Under the pieces are notes generated by a model. That model did no database searches. It saw only the letters and a program-made list of their open reading frames with translations, and had not been told where the DNA came from. Positions 12,601-27,279 of a DNA stretch of 64,000 bases are shown one piece after another. The stretch is from Anoplopoma fimbria. Its lineage: Eukaryota > Chordata > Actinopteri > Perciformes > Anoplopomatidae. The position numbers and the translations under genes are program-made. Numbering within the stretch: the first letter of the stretch is position 1; each line of letters opens with the position of its first letter. The stretch covers positions 3,649,361 to 3,713,360 of the forward strand of contig NC_072467.1 of NCBI RefSeq assembly GCF_027596085.1, in the 5' to 3' direction.

Positions 12601-13057
12601 ACCCCCGTATTCACCTTTACTGTCCTCACCCCTCACCAAGCAGCCGGGCACCCCCCCACTCACCCCTGAGCATGCACCTTTAGAAGCCAAGCTTGTAGAC
12701 ATAGATTCATCTCCCCTTGATACACCTCCTGTACCACCAGAGCTAACATCCATGACTCTAAGCACAGAGGTAGACCAACCTTCCACATCACTGGACCAGA
12801 TAGAGCAATCAGAACAACCCGGTGGGGCTGCAGACGCCGGCAGTCCGTCTCAGGACAGGAGGCCCTCGACAAACTCTGGAAACCCGCAGGGCAGCCGTGG
12901 GGCAGGAGATGTCGATGACGCTGGTTTTCTGGGAGACGAAGATGCAGACAAGAACACTGAGGATGATGATGATGATGATGAGTTAGCGTCAGACGAAGAA
13001 GAGCTGCTGAGAGTGATGGCTCGTTGTAATCCCATTTTTATCACATTTAATAAGTGA
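5890..13057 (+). CDS. cdhr5: Cadherin-related family member 5-like transmembrane protein
   Basis: Fifteen exons give 888 residues: 5890-5983, 6079-6293, 7553-7609, 8005-8097, 8198-8284, 8383-8493, 8697-8867, 9017-9107, 9178-9284, 9390-9590, 9709-9840, 10193-10271, 11082-11272, 11369-11389, 12041-13057. All phases agree across GT-AG junctions. A signal peptide (about residues 1-32) is followed by four cadherin repeats. Calcium-site motifs seen are NENDNLPVF, ATDADND, LDGDDQYPQF and VDGDRG. There is one membrane helix near residues 497-517, then a basic stop-transfer KKKHKGKR. The roughly 370-residue tail is rich in Pro, Ser and Thr and ends in an acidic run. Repeat number, the SPGPI-AVDGDRG segment and the Pro-rich tail fit CDHR5, the microvillar adhesion partner of CDHR2 in the intermicrovillar complex. 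The mucin-like repeat of human CDHR5 is absent. The C-terminus (ITFNK) is not a typical PDZ ligand. Orthology is from remembered family features. Confidence 0.82.
7674..7961. repeat. Local duplication, copy B (intron 3 of cadherin-related gene)
   Basis: Diverged direct repeat of 5403-5678, ending about 45 bases before exon 4. It lies wholly in the intron. A few small insertions relative to copy A (for example around 7730-7780) show that the two have been separate for some time. Confidence 0.8.
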
Positions 13058-13224
13058 TGTCACTAAAATACTAGAGGAACTGAGAGTGACGGCGTGGACG
13101 AAAGAGAATGAAAGGGGTAAGGTGAAGATGGATGGCTATGGAAGCCCGAAGGGGACGTTATTAAAATGATAATGTTAAATTCCACATTGGCATCAAAATG
13201 TTCTAGTGTTATTTGAGTAAAAAA

Positions 13225-13230
13225 AATAAA
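13225..13230 (+). terminator. Polyadenylation signal of the cadherin-related gene
   Basis: First AATAAA after the stop codon, about 170 bases downstream, followed by T-rich sequence at 13240-13270. It gives a short 3'UTR. Later signals cannot be excluded. Confidence 0.6.
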
Positions 13231-15078
13231 ATATCAAATTTGTGTTTCATTTTTACAGTCTTTTATTTGTTCCATGACCATATTAACATAAAACTGTTGA
13301 AGTATAAGACTGTGAAAATACATAATTCAAAAGACTACACACCTAAAAGTCTGGCTTGTTCTTCGCACTTTTTTGCTTTTTAATGTATTTTGCAAGTCAA
13401 GACAGTCACACCTTGTCGTAGGTCTGTTGTAGTACCATATAGTTTTGTTTAAAACCGCTTAGTGAAATACATCTCGTCTCGCTCAATAAATGCCACCAAC
13501 ACAGATGTAACATGATCTTGTCAACATGTTTTATGCAGCAACACCTGGTCTTTTTATCAGCCGGGACGTCAGAGAACGAGCTAAACCTGTTGCTCTAGTG
13601 AATACATCCCCTTACGAAACACATATCACAGCCTCAAAGAGAAAGCTACGATACCGACTCAACTCGGTTTGTAGCCTTTCTAAGGACGTATTTCCACGGT
13701 CTTATACTTCACAGTATTAAGTCAAACTGCAACTCTCTAGATGTGCAAAATTATCTTTTAAACTGACAAAGTTCATATTTGTAATTCATGGTGCAATTCA
13801 AACAGGTTTAAAAATATGAACAAGGTCCCATGGTGGTCAACCGGAATTGGAGAGGGACATCGCCTCAATAAACATTTTAAAATTGTCCTCCGTACAGCAG
13901 ATACAGTCTTTGAAAATGAACAGTCAAATGCATTTCTCCTTTTCATTTCAATATTGTTAGAAAATGGCATTTTCATTTTAACTTTAATAACGTTTGCATA
14001 AATTTAAATCAGGTAACATTGTACATATTAGCATTTTCATTTTCAAATTTGAAAACACATTTTTATTTTTTATTTAGAACCCCCATGCGAGTATCTGAAA
14101 ATGAAAATGTATTTTGAAAATAATAATGCTATTGTGGAAAAACATTTTCATAATCAAGTTAAGATTTTCATTTTAATAAAGTCCACTATAGTCTTCCATA
14201 GAGGGCACTGTGACTGGCCAGCCAAACCAAAGTTTTAGTTCATACAGAACTAGCATGCTAACCTAATATTTGCAAGTTAGCACTAAAACAAACAAGGCTG
14301 ATGGGAATGTCAATGATTTAGCAAGTATTTAGTCATAAATCAAAGTATTGGACAAACTGAAATTGTTGAAAATGTTGAAAAACAACATCTAAATATGTAT
14401 TCAGTTGGGATACTTTGAGTGTCTGTAGATTAAAACAGGCAATACTTGATTTATTATGGAAAGATCTAGAGGCAAAGGATTCACCTGAAACAGATGGCGA
14501 GAGGGAAAAGGGTCTGAAAAAACAACCAGGATGTCAGTGGGTCAACAGCCTGAAACAGCATTCCCTAAAAAGGAAGAAAGCTGGCAAAACAGTGATTCTA
14601 ATGCAACACAGACATATCTAAACTGCAACGTAATACCACATGAGATTATTTTAAAAGGAGTTATTATAAATGTGAGGATGTTTTTTCTAGGTGGAAACAG
14701 AAAAAACTATGTATTGTCATGTTTTTCTTTCCGACAATAGCTTGCCTCAAGTGTGAAAAACACCCATCAACTAGTACTTCAAGTCAAAATAATATGGCAG
14801 ACGAAATGTTCTAATTTAGTTTGTTTTTATTGAGAACATTCTTCTCAATCCCAAAAACTGGACCTGATTGTTAAAGTGCTCGGTTTTCAGAGCAACAACT
14901 TATTTACAGTAAAGTCACAAGTGAAAGGGTGGTTGCTGCAGTGAGCCTGTAAAAAAACATTATCATATACATTATAGTATACCATAAAAAAATCTCAACA
15001 GTGGTTATAAATGGTGGTAGGGATAATATAAGCATATCTAACATATTTAGGAGGGGAAAGTGTTTGACAGTAAAATAC

Positions 15079-15109
<31 letters not shown>

Positions 15110-16080
15110 TCTTACAAATTCAGACAAAGTTTTTTGCTTGGCACACAAATAAGCTGAATCCAACAAAACATAACAACAACAAAAAGGGTAGTTCAGTAAT
15201 CAAGAATAGCAGTTATATATGTACACACAGATTCCCAAGCACACACACACTATTGAGGTGATGAGAAACAAAATAAATGAGGCAGCTTCGTGGACAAAGC
15301 ATCCATTAATCCCTAAATCATAAATTCTTGATTCCTTTAACTAACACACAAACCGCCCTCATGTAGGACCAATAGCTTGTGTTAACATGGATGCTTTGGG
15401 GACAAGTATAGTATAGACAGTGTGGTACCACTGATGATACTGTATTGCACTACTCCAAATAGTCTTCATCGTCACTAGAAATTGATAATTACTCCTCATT
15501 CCAAACAACCTATACTGCATAACCGCATCATGTTCAATATGAGACAAAAACCAAGTACAATGAATCAACAACTGGTGTTTTCAGTTTGGGCCTGAGAACA
15601 TGATAAGACGGGAGTCGAACAAATTCTACTGGCTGGAAATCAGATTTACTCTTCACAGTCCAGTGGATTGCAAATAGAAATGGTATGATAAACTATTCTG
15701 TATATTGCAAATTGAAACTTGTTCTATTGGGGTTTTATAACAAAACATCGCTATTTCATCAAATTATTCTTTCAAATTAAAAAACAAATAGTCATCTAAC
15801 ACTGTTTGTCCTTTGCCTGACCTGTGAAAGGGAAGATTACTGTGTGGAAGCAGAGTACAGGCTGGCAATATATCCCAATCTTACACCCAACTGAGCATGA
15901 GGACAAACTCTCTGTGTGTGATGTTAATGTGTGTACAATGGGACACATTCAAAAAAATCAAATAAATTATTGTTCGTGGCGTTGGATTAGGTGAGCTCAT
16001 CCTGTTTCAGATACTCCATCCAGTGTTGGAGGAGTAAGGTGGTACACAAGATGAACAGAGTCTTTGGAGGCGGGTGGATG
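13231..16080. other. Convergent intergenic region and probable calumenin 3'UTR
   Basis: Lies between the convergent cadherin-related and calumenin genes. No coding exon is supported. The right part is probably calumenin 3'UTR; minus-strand AATAAA candidates exist, but none is clearly the end. The block 13820-14200 is AT-rich and dominated by ATTTTCATTTT/AAAATGAAAAT motifs, including the perfect 16-bp palindrome TTTTCAAATTTGAAAA at 14040-14055. A poly-T run lies at about 15080-15104. Confidence 0.5.
14210..14375 (+). repeat. Dispersed teleost-type repeat, copy B
   Basis: Same family as 3534-3840: AGCATGCTAAC near the start, then GGCTGATGGGAATGTCA, then GTATTTAGTCATAAATCAAA. It is shorter at the 3' end than copy A. 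It abuts the AT-rich palindromic block, so the two may be parts of one composite insertion. Confidence 0.55.
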
Positions 16081-18352
<2,272 letters not shown>

Positions 18353-19239
18353 CCTGCGTTTGTGCAGATGTTGTCTGAACAAAAAAAGAAGACACCAAAA
18401 AGCTATGATTACTGCCCAGTACAACCGTGCTGTTGTATTGAATGCCTATCTAAGTTTGTCGTGTTAGCTTTTAACTCAGGGCTACTCAACTCTGCCCCAG
18501 TTTAGAAGTGTATCAAGCAAATACTCCCAACTATGAGAGGTGAGCTGCAAGGCTAAATCGATTTAAGCTGATGCAATGCCTTATCTGCTTGACTTCTGTT
18601 ATGTTTTAGGAAATGCCAACTCCTATATCAACAATTCTGAAAATATCAACGATGTCATTCATCCGCAAAGATTGATGAATTATTGAACTGCCACTTCCGC
18701 ACTCCTTGTTTAGTCCTTTATAAGGTGAACCAAAACCTAATGCAACAGTAGATGCAATGACATCATTCCTTCATCAAAGTGATGTTCTGTTTAGGCATGT
18801 TTAAGATGATTCACAGGAATATATTCAAATCACCTTCTAGCAACCCACGTTTTTAAACTATAACGTTATTGTCATTATATTAGCAGAATGCAGTATTTGG
18901 AGGGGGAAAATGTAATCTTTGACTATTTGGATGTGACACAGCACACTATGAGTAGTTTCACTTTAGTAGCGTTTCCTCTCGACACATTCAATCTTGCAAA
19001 CCTTTATGAATAACGAGTCAGTAGCAACAGTTCCAATTAGTAACCCTAACCATCCAACATCACAGGACCGAGGTTTACATCAGCCTGGATAACCCAGCGT
19101 ACCGTTACAAGCACATTTACTCGTTCAATGAAGGCAAATAAGCAACGAGGTAATTGTACATATTGCGTCTTTCCAAACACCAGCTAAATGGGACACACAT
19201 TTAAATCACTTTTTGTATATTAAACCCCAATTTTGCAAG
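18353..19239 (-). other. Intron 1 and start of 5'UTR exon 2 of calumenin
   Basis: The coding exon extends upstream to about 18374, where a pyrimidine-rich acceptor (TTTTTTTGTTCAG) precedes ACAACATC. The remainder to 19248 is intron 1, with no other feature seen. Confidence 0.6.
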
Positions 19240-19440
19240 AGAACTCACCGGTGCCTTCAGGGAAGTTCGTCGATGCAATTTAAGTCCCGCCCCCCGGAAA
19301 CACACCCATGCACTTCCTGTGCTAAAACGCCAAACGACGCAACCGACCAATCAGGCGCCGAGAAGGCAAGTGCGATGTCGCTCGCTCATTGGTCCACTTC
19401 AAGGGAGCATCGGTGATTGGATTGGCCGAGAACCGCCACG
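19240..19440 (-). promoter_or_regulatory. calu: Calumenin non-coding exon 1 and promoter
   Basis: On the minus strand GGCACCG is followed by GTGAGT, a consensus donor after 19249, which fits a non-coding first exon. Upstream lie a GC-box-like CCCGCCCCCC (about 19286-19296) and several CCAAT/ATTGG boxes (19347-19351, 19388-19392, 19416-19420, 19421-19425). No TATA box is seen. An ACGTGG core (reverse of CCACGT, 19436-19441) resembles ATF6/XBP1-type sites, plausible for an ER protein. The spacing to the CCAAT boxes does not match the ER-stress element, so I treat that only as a possibility. Confidence 0.6.
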
Positions 19441-20389
19441 TCCTCAAAGTCAACAAAACTTGGTTCATTCATAAAACAAACTCCTCTGTGTGGAACTGGT
19501 TAACTCCAAAGTAGCAGCAACCAAACCAGCACTTTTTCTGCATATTATACAAACGAACAAAAGGCTGACACAATATTAATTATATGTTTTATCTAATTTA
19601 CTCAACAGTTTCTTAAAAATTGAGTCAAAAAAGAAACATTTGCCTGATTAACAGACTTTTGCATTGAAACAAAATATCAAATTCACACACACACATCTTA
19701 TGTTGCAGAAATACAACAAAAACAACACAATAACACCCACACTCCAAAAAATAAAAAGCCTTTATTTCTGTTGGCTTTAACACTGTAAATCAATAGTCAG
19801 TGGTGCAGATAGTCAATAGTTGTGCAGATATAACATATTTATCACAAATCAGAAAAATAGGGGCTAAATACTTTAAGTATTCTACTTCCTTCTTTAAATG
19901 TATAAATGTCTTACTCTCTCCTATACCCTTGCAGCTCAAGCAAATGTTTCTCCCTCTGCTGGTTCAACATGCATCAAGATAAGTGGAAAAAGACAGAGAA
20001 GCACAATGACAGGACTTCCTGCTGTTAAACTGAGGTCTACAGCCACATTTCTGTGACTGCCTTTCCCAAGGCCCCTACTATGTGGAAATAAAGGGATATA
20101 TTCACATGGTGATTTGTAAGCTCCTGTTTTACCTGTAGGTGTCATTTAACTATATTTATGTTGCGCATTGAATATCACTCTTTCTGAGGTTCAGTGAAGA
20201 AGAGGCATTACATGTTTCTGGAAAAGGATTGTGACGCAAGACTTACACTAAGACTGGCACTTTTCCATATGAGTGAACTGTATGAATCCAACTGTCTTTA
20301 GAATTGTCTGATTCAGACATGGAGTCCTACACAGCCTGGTGTCTCTACACTAGTATAGGGTGGTCACAATATAGCAAAGCTTCTATATT

Positions 20390-21845
20390 TCAGCCAACTG
20401 CTGAATCTTCCAAATCTGTGTTGTCCATATCTCCTGCTGTCTCTCCCTGTTGGTTGGTATTTTCTTCTTGATTAGACTGACAGGTTGTGGACATCTGTTC
20501 ACCACTATCACCGCTTCCTGCTGAGAGAACACAAAAATACATATTCAGGTTTCTAACAATGTTGTGCAAAGCAGAATTAATTGTACAGCTGCATAATATC
20601 AAAAAGGAGTTGGGCCAAGTCTCTCCTGAAAAGCAACATTGTATAAAAATGTGTTACAAAACACAAGTTATAATAACTGTATAAGAAGAACATTATGAGT
20701 ATAGCAGTTCTGGCTGACCTGTGCTGGTTTCACCCTCTTTCTTCTCAACGAGGAAGATTCGTTGCATCATCAGTTTTTTCACGGTGTGGGACATGTACTT
20801 GAGGTCTGGACAACTGTCTGCGTTTCCTGCCGAAATGTTTCAAAATGGACAATAAGACAAAAAACAGCTGAAACCCAACAATAAACATTGAGGAATATAT
20901 AGAAAGCCTTACCTTTCTGTGGTCCCTCTTCAAACAGCACACAAGTTCCCAAAGTATCTTTGAAGAGCGAAGGATAGGAAGTAAAAAGTTTAAAATTACT
21001 TTTTTTTGATGAACTCTATGATAGGAGTCCATGGAAGCTCCTTTGTGCAGGAACAATTGTCAGCACCACTGTGACTTATCTTTCTTAATAAGGTATGGGT
21101 ATCGTATATTATATGCTATATTCATACCTTCTATTGAGTGCTCTTTACTCTATAATTATCAGATTTTTGAAAGTGAAGTTTGGGCCATTCGTCATTAATC
21201 AAACCACAAAAAAACCCAAAAACATTTGACATATTCCCATCATGACATACACAACTTGCTTTAAGTTTAAGAGGGCAAGGAAGAGAGTGCAATTTTTTTT
21301 TTTTTACCTGCAAAAATCAGTCAAGCTACACAAGTAGGATGTATGCTTTATCTTTAGATATTTGAAATCACTCCTTACCTTCATATTCTCCTGCAAACAC
21401 ATACTGTCCCACCTGCATCATGGGCTTGTCACTGTCGATATCCTGGAACACATAACGTATTTAGTGACTGCTGCAGTGAGAGACCTTCACTGTTATTGAT
21501 GTCATGCATGCATTTTCTCTTTCATTACAAAAAGCATTAATCTCCAAAACTCACCAGTATCTTGCATGTTCCCCGACACTTGGACAGGAAGTCATTGTTG
21601 ATTATACCAGAGAGCTCCACCACAACAATCTGCTCCTACACAAGAGTGGTCCAAATAAAGCGATATTTAGATTTGTCTACGAATATTAACTTAAAATAAA
21701 AGTTAACACATTAAAGAATGGGGAAATTACCCCCCTTAAGAGCACTAACGTGTTAGCCACATGAAGCTAATCTGGGTATGGGGACACATAAAAACACTAC
21801 TACACTGATGGTATCTCGTACCTCCTCTTCCCATTCATCCTCCAT
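20390..21845 (-). CDS. gtf3c6: General transcription factor IIIC subunit 6 (TFIIIC35)
   Basis: Six minus-strand coding exons: 21845-21822, 21635-21555, 21442-21379, 20957-20913, 20826-20719, 20517-20390. They total 450 bases and 149 residues, with all phases matching. An acidic N-terminus (MEDEWEEEEQ) leads into VVVELSGIINNDFLSKC, then KILDIDSDKPMMQVG, FAGEYEDTLGTCVLFEE and HTVKKLMMQRIFLVEKKEGE. These are the hallmark segments of the TFIIIC small subunit, a beta-barrel domain that pairs with GTF3C5. TFIIIC recruits TFIIIB and RNA polymerase III to tRNA genes. The tail is acidic and Gln/Asn-rich and about 60 residues shorter than the human protein, so a longer splice form is possible. The ATG lies a few bases after a plausible acceptor (TTTGTTACAG), so a non-coding upstream exon is likely. 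Confidence 0.93.
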
Positions 21846-21861
21846 GTTGCAAATCCTGTAA

Positions 21862-22060
21862 CAAACGGGAATAGTAGCATTAAACGTAAATACTCGTTCA
21901 GTTATATCTACATAAATGTCTCATTCCATTCACACTAAAGAATGGTTGACAACTTCCGCGAATGTACGGTGCCCGAGAAGCCCATTGTGTTTTGTTTTTT
22001 TCTACTCGGCATATTTGTAGTTCCGGGCCTTGACCAACGAGGGGCGCTGTTGCTCGTTTT
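21862..22060 (-). promoter_or_regulatory. Probable gtf3c6 promoter and 5'UTR exon
   Basis: A GC-richer, TATA-less patch directly upstream of the gtf3c6 start. It includes GGCCCGGAACTACAAATATG (minus strand, about 22011-22030), which contains an ACTACAA core of the ZNF143-type promoter motif. No donor could be fixed with confidence. Confidence 0.35.
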
Positions 22061-22140
22061 TTTTGTGTGTCGTGTCTTGTTGCAAAGCCATTTAATGCGA
22101 ACTGGAAATAGAACGAATAACAATTAAATATAGCTCCAAC

Positions 22141-22255
22141 TCATCTAATCATTCATTCATCCATCCTGTCTGTCTGTCTATTTATCTATCTATCCATCTT
22201 TCTGTCTATCTTTCTGACTATCTGTCTGTCTGTCTATCTATCTTTGTCTGTTCAT
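22141..22255. repeat. (CTGT/CTAT)n degenerate tetranucleotide repeat
   Basis: Interspersed CTGT, CTAT and CATC units over about 110 bases; imperfect. Confidence 0.85.
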
Positions 22256-22368
22256 TCTACTTATGGTTGAGTATGATTGGATCTAAGTATTGGCTACCTG
22301 TAGGCACACTCTTCCACATCTAACATTAATGTTATTAATGTTCTCCTGCAGGAGGCCATAGCGTAGGT

Positions 22369-22470
22369 GATGAGATGAAATGAGACGATACACTTTATTG
22401 ATCCCCAAGGAGAAATTCATCTGTCAAAGGCAGAGGCAACAAAAATTAAAGCACACACATCAAACATATC
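22369..22470. repeat. Retroelement-type tail fragment
   Basis: Contains ACTTTATTGATCCCCAAGGA followed by GAAATTCATCTGTC, a motif scattered in teleost genomes as the end of non-LTR elements. No coding part is present. Assigned from memory of the motif; the family is not determined. Confidence 0.4.
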
Positions 22471-24883
22471 CAAAACAAAAAATAAAAGTAACAGAAGGCC
22501 TAATGCAAAACATGACTGAATCATAATCAAAGTGCAGGATAAGGGAAAAAAATTAAGCACAAAACCAAACCATTTAGCTTGGTGATATGAACATACGTGT
22601 GGGGGCACCTGAGTTTTTCAGTTTTGTTCGCCAGGAATGCAGTTATTGTACAGAAGAAAATGTGGGGCCTGTGCAAATCTGTTCTTGATCGACCACATTA
22701 AAGGCAAAAATGTCAAAATCTGTAATTATAAATGTATTTCTATCATTATATATAAATGTATTTAATGAATTAATTAAAAGTATTTATTTTATCTAATGAA
22801 CATATAATATAATTTATGAGATAAAAGTGTTTTATGATATATCAACACAGTTTTACCGGTTTTTATTAAGGTGTGGGGAATTCTCCAGTTTATAATTTGT
22901 TAAATGCCATTGAATTCTGGGAAACAACATCTATTTAATTTAAATCAAACAAATGTTATATTGCATTTCTGTTGAAAAAGGTGTAAAGCAGGAAATTATT
23001 TGCCAATAGAATAATGAAGCCTCTTGGATGAGAGGTGACATCTTGTGAACTCATTTATAATTCAGTTGTCTTGTTTTATTTTTTCATAACGGGTAGTTAT
23101 GTATGTTTTTCTATTCTGAAGGTATTATTAGTATATAAAAAACATTTGATATGCTTCAAATGTAATATATTTTTAATAGTCCTGATTAATAATGGTACAT
23201 ATCGATCCTTAAAGGACATATCTTTTCAGGTTTGCTTCCCTACAGATGGGTCAGGGATCGGGGAAAGCTGAGGGGCAACACCCCTGGAGCTGTTATGGAT
23301 TCCTAATCTCGCTCAGGACTTATGTTTTTTCTCACCTAGTGCGCTTCTTGAAAAAAATATACTGTCCAATTATGACAAACAGGACAGTTGTGATGAATGG
23401 AAGATGTAATATATAAGTGAAATGTATTTGTGCAAATCCACTATGTCACCTATCTACCGTGCTAGTACCTGGAACACACGTATGTAATTCAGTAAATGTT
23501 CTGGCAAATTTTAGCATTTTTTTTCAGAGAGAGCCATGAATCTTCTTCCAAACACAAAACAATTAATGGACTGATTGAGTGAATTGGAGTAAAACTGAAC
23601 CCGTTTAACTCGTGGTCTGACAAAGTCAATAAATTGGTGCTGGGACAATCAAAGAACTGTCCTCGGATTTAGGATACGCAGTCTTGGAAAGACGGGGTTT
23701 TAATAAGTAGATATCCTTATTCTCCTGTTTTTTTACGATATGTTCATTTTTCCCCGAATGAATTTGGTGGTAAACGTAAAAAGCAGACTCTGGGGTTAAT
23801 GCCCCAAAAGATCAAAGTGAAAAAACATACAGGTTTCCTGCAGCCATCATTTATATTAATTTGCTTTGAAAAATGACCCCTGTTAGATATATCTGTTGTA
23901 AGGATACAGGAAAGGAAAATAGCACAATAATATAATAATCATTTTTACTATTGTATATTTTTATTAATGTCCATCCAGACGCCGTAGAGCAAGGCAGGTA
24001 ACAGCCGTGGAATTGCTCCGAGGCTGACAGTATTTGTAAATACCTGTTTAAATGTAAAGCAGGTTGACGCTGGATGAGAGAGAAAAAAAATATTTTGAAT
24101 CAGAATCAGGCAAACCAAATTAAAGGGGGTGCAAATCCCCCATGTGCCTTCTCCCTCTCCATTTCTGGCCTATCATTTATCTCTGGACCACGGTGGGGTT
24201 GTCATGTCGACCAGTCCACAAGTTACTATGACAACGGCTCAAGGGGAGGCACTTGCCAGGGAGGTTATTGCCTCCTTGGGGATGTAAGAAGGACAGGGGG
24301 AATGCGAGCAGAGACAAAGATAGGGGGACTTATAGGCACCAAAAAGGCTCGAATGAAGGGAGAGGTCAAGTCTGAGTATGTTAACTGGGAGTGTGTTTGT
24401 GTTTGTATGGCATACTATAAAGGTCAGTTTACATTCAGAATCACGCAGAGGTGGACACAGTGTGTAAATCAGAGTGGCTCCACTGAAGCTTTGGAGAACA
24501 AAGTTTTCTCCCTGCTGGACGAGGCCTCTCCTGTACATGATGTATTACACTTCCTGCTCAGTGCCATACCCTGGGGCAGAAAGGGGCGGGGGCAAAGGGA
24601 GGGAGTGACATTAAGGACCCTCCAAGGTGTCAGATGGGTCCCCAGCTTCCCCCACATTTTTGTCATATAAATGTCATAAAGACAAGTTTGGAGTTGGGGA
24701 GCTTTTGGCCCTCCTTCTGCCTGGGGGGTATCATGGTGGTTAATTGCCCCATTAGCACTGACAGGCTAAATTGGTGGAAGGGCTAACTATATATTACAGT
24801 GAAAACAACAACCCCCGGCATACACCTGAGGGCATGGTGCGTTTTACAGTACCGCCTCTGCATGTTTAAGTGTGTATGCAAAG

Positions 24884-24885
<2 letters not shown>

Positions 24886-24982
<97 letters not shown>

Positions 24983-24987
24983 TGTGT
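24886..24987. repeat. (GT)n microsatellite
   Basis: About 50 GT units, the longest dinucleotide run on this strand. Confidence 0.95.
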
Positions 24988-25709
24988 AAATTGTTAATGT
25001 AAATGGACATTCACACGAGAGCTTTAATATCGGTAAAATATTAAAATTCTATATTTATCACTACGGAAATGAACTCAAAGTTCTAGTCAGGAAGAGTGTC
25101 TCTCATATCTGTGCCGGACTCTCTCACTGCATATAACCAATCAGGATAATTATTCTATTCTGTAAAAATGTGACTTTATGTGAGGACTGCTTTAGAGAGG
25201 ACTGTGTATTGTTGTATATATGAATTCCTTGCATGAGAAGGTAGATATGAAATGTGTGTGTGTTCACATGCCTTTTCATTGTTTTAAATAGGGCAAAAAA
25301 ATATGCAATTGCAAAGACAAATGGAAATTTACATCAAGAGCCAGCGATGCAAATAATATGAAGTATCATTTGATAGCATTTTATTATTGTCCCAGCACTG
25401 TAGTGTAAAATGTAACATAATTTGTTTATGATAAAATTCAAATAGGCTACATAATTGGTTTAAAAGCAAAGCGAGATTTTCAGAATCAAATATTTTTTCC
25501 CTGATATCACATATGCATTTCCAGGTTTTTCCTATACATCAAAGAAGCAAACGTTTGATATGTTATAAATACACTAGAGTATTAAAAAAGGATGCACAGG
25601 TAAGGATGAGCAGAAAAACAGCAGGTCTACCTATTGTTTTAGCTTCAATTATCATTTCAACATTCAAACCCATACACGCAGGGACGCACCTAGCAGATCA
25701 CTTCTTGTT

Positions 25710-25710
<1 letters not shown>

Positions 25711-25754
<44 letters not shown>

Positions 25755-25755
25755 G
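25711..25755. repeat. (CTGT)n microsatellite
   Basis: Eleven near-perfect CTGT units. Confidence 0.95.
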
Positions 25756-26767
25756 TCACACACACGCTGCTATGACACACACATTGCAGTATGGACTAAT
25801 GTTCAAATTATAACCCCATTCACTGTCATTGTCTTTTGCTCATAGAATTACAGAAAATTGTAACGTTCTAACTGCAGCCATAACAAAAAGAGAAAATATC
25901 CATGTAGGCATAAAGAGAACAGAGCAGCCACTGATTTATGTTTGTGATAACCTGCAATCTTTGCTTGGTGGCAGGTGCCGGACAGACAATCACTATACAC
26001 GTTTTCAAATAGTAAAATAATTATTGGATGTTCTACACATGTAGAGCAAATCATTTGGCACTTAACTTATTGGTCAATGTAAGGATTCTTTACATATTTA
26101 TAGTTGTACAAATACAAGAAAAATAATCAGAACAAAACAAGACAGACCAAAATCAAAATGTCAGTGTTCTCAAAACCAACACAAATAAATATCATTAATA
26201 TTCATGCACGACGCCGATATGGCCTTGTAGTGCGAGCTGATAGTAACCTGACTGCAGTTAATGCTTTAACCTTTTTATATTCTGTGGTAATACAATAATA
26301 TGCTCAAGACCTAATTAAGTATACAATATATTATTTGAGCTTACAAATAAATGCAGTTTTCACCTTCTTAAATATGGACGATCGACAGATTGCACATCCA
26401 GAGAGAGATTCACAATAGTATTATCATAACAATAGACCCGAGTGGCGAGGATGGGACGGCCGGAGCAGAAACCCCCCCAAAGGTCTTCTGTGATGACAAA
26501 CACTGAAGTGGACACATCAATTTAGGCTTAAGTATTTTAATGTTATCCAAACAATGAGAATCTACCAGAAAACCAACCTGCAGCCCCGGTCCAAAGTCAG
26601 TCAAGGGGGCAATTTCTCATTTCATATTCAAGCATATTTAGACGAGACCCTTTTTGCTTTTTGTTTTAAGCATTCATTTTTTTTGACTTGTTTGTTAAAT
26701 GTGAATATGTGTCATCCAGAAACCTTGCAATTAGAGGCTACAACTTCTCCAAAGCAGGTGGGCTATA

Positions 26768-26804
<37 letters not shown>

Positions 26805-27279
26805 TTTCATGAAAATAAAGCGATTTATGTCTAGGAAATAATTCTTACATTTGAGCGTCTAACGTCTGCTTTAACACAAACAAATTGTCTTTATAATATT
26901 CCTAAAATAACCCTCAAGGGCCTTGCAGTGTGCTTGTGGTCCTCAATAGTGAATCACTGTGATTGTGACGCATTTTGTGGGTAGATATTCTGGCTTCATA
27001 ATGTTCCTCTAAAATCCCATTCTGTCTTTTTTTCTTGCTGAAAATTGACATTATTGTTGACTACTTGGTGGTATTTTAGAATATCTTTTGGGGCATTTGT
27101 AGTTTTTCTTTTGCGATATTGTTTTCTCCTTAACTTGAGTATTTCTTTTTTTCAGATCAGCTGGGATTCGTCCTAACATCCATCTAAAATACAGAACTGG
27201 GATTTTTCCATAACCACATTCTTGATGCAACCTTTCATCTGAAATCTACCATACTTTTTTTTTTTTTTTAAATATTGTC

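Noticed and set aside
24074..24670. 198-codon plus-strand open frame in intergenic DNA
   Set aside because: No recognisable domain, no splice or promoter context, and uneven composition. Stops are simply sparse here.
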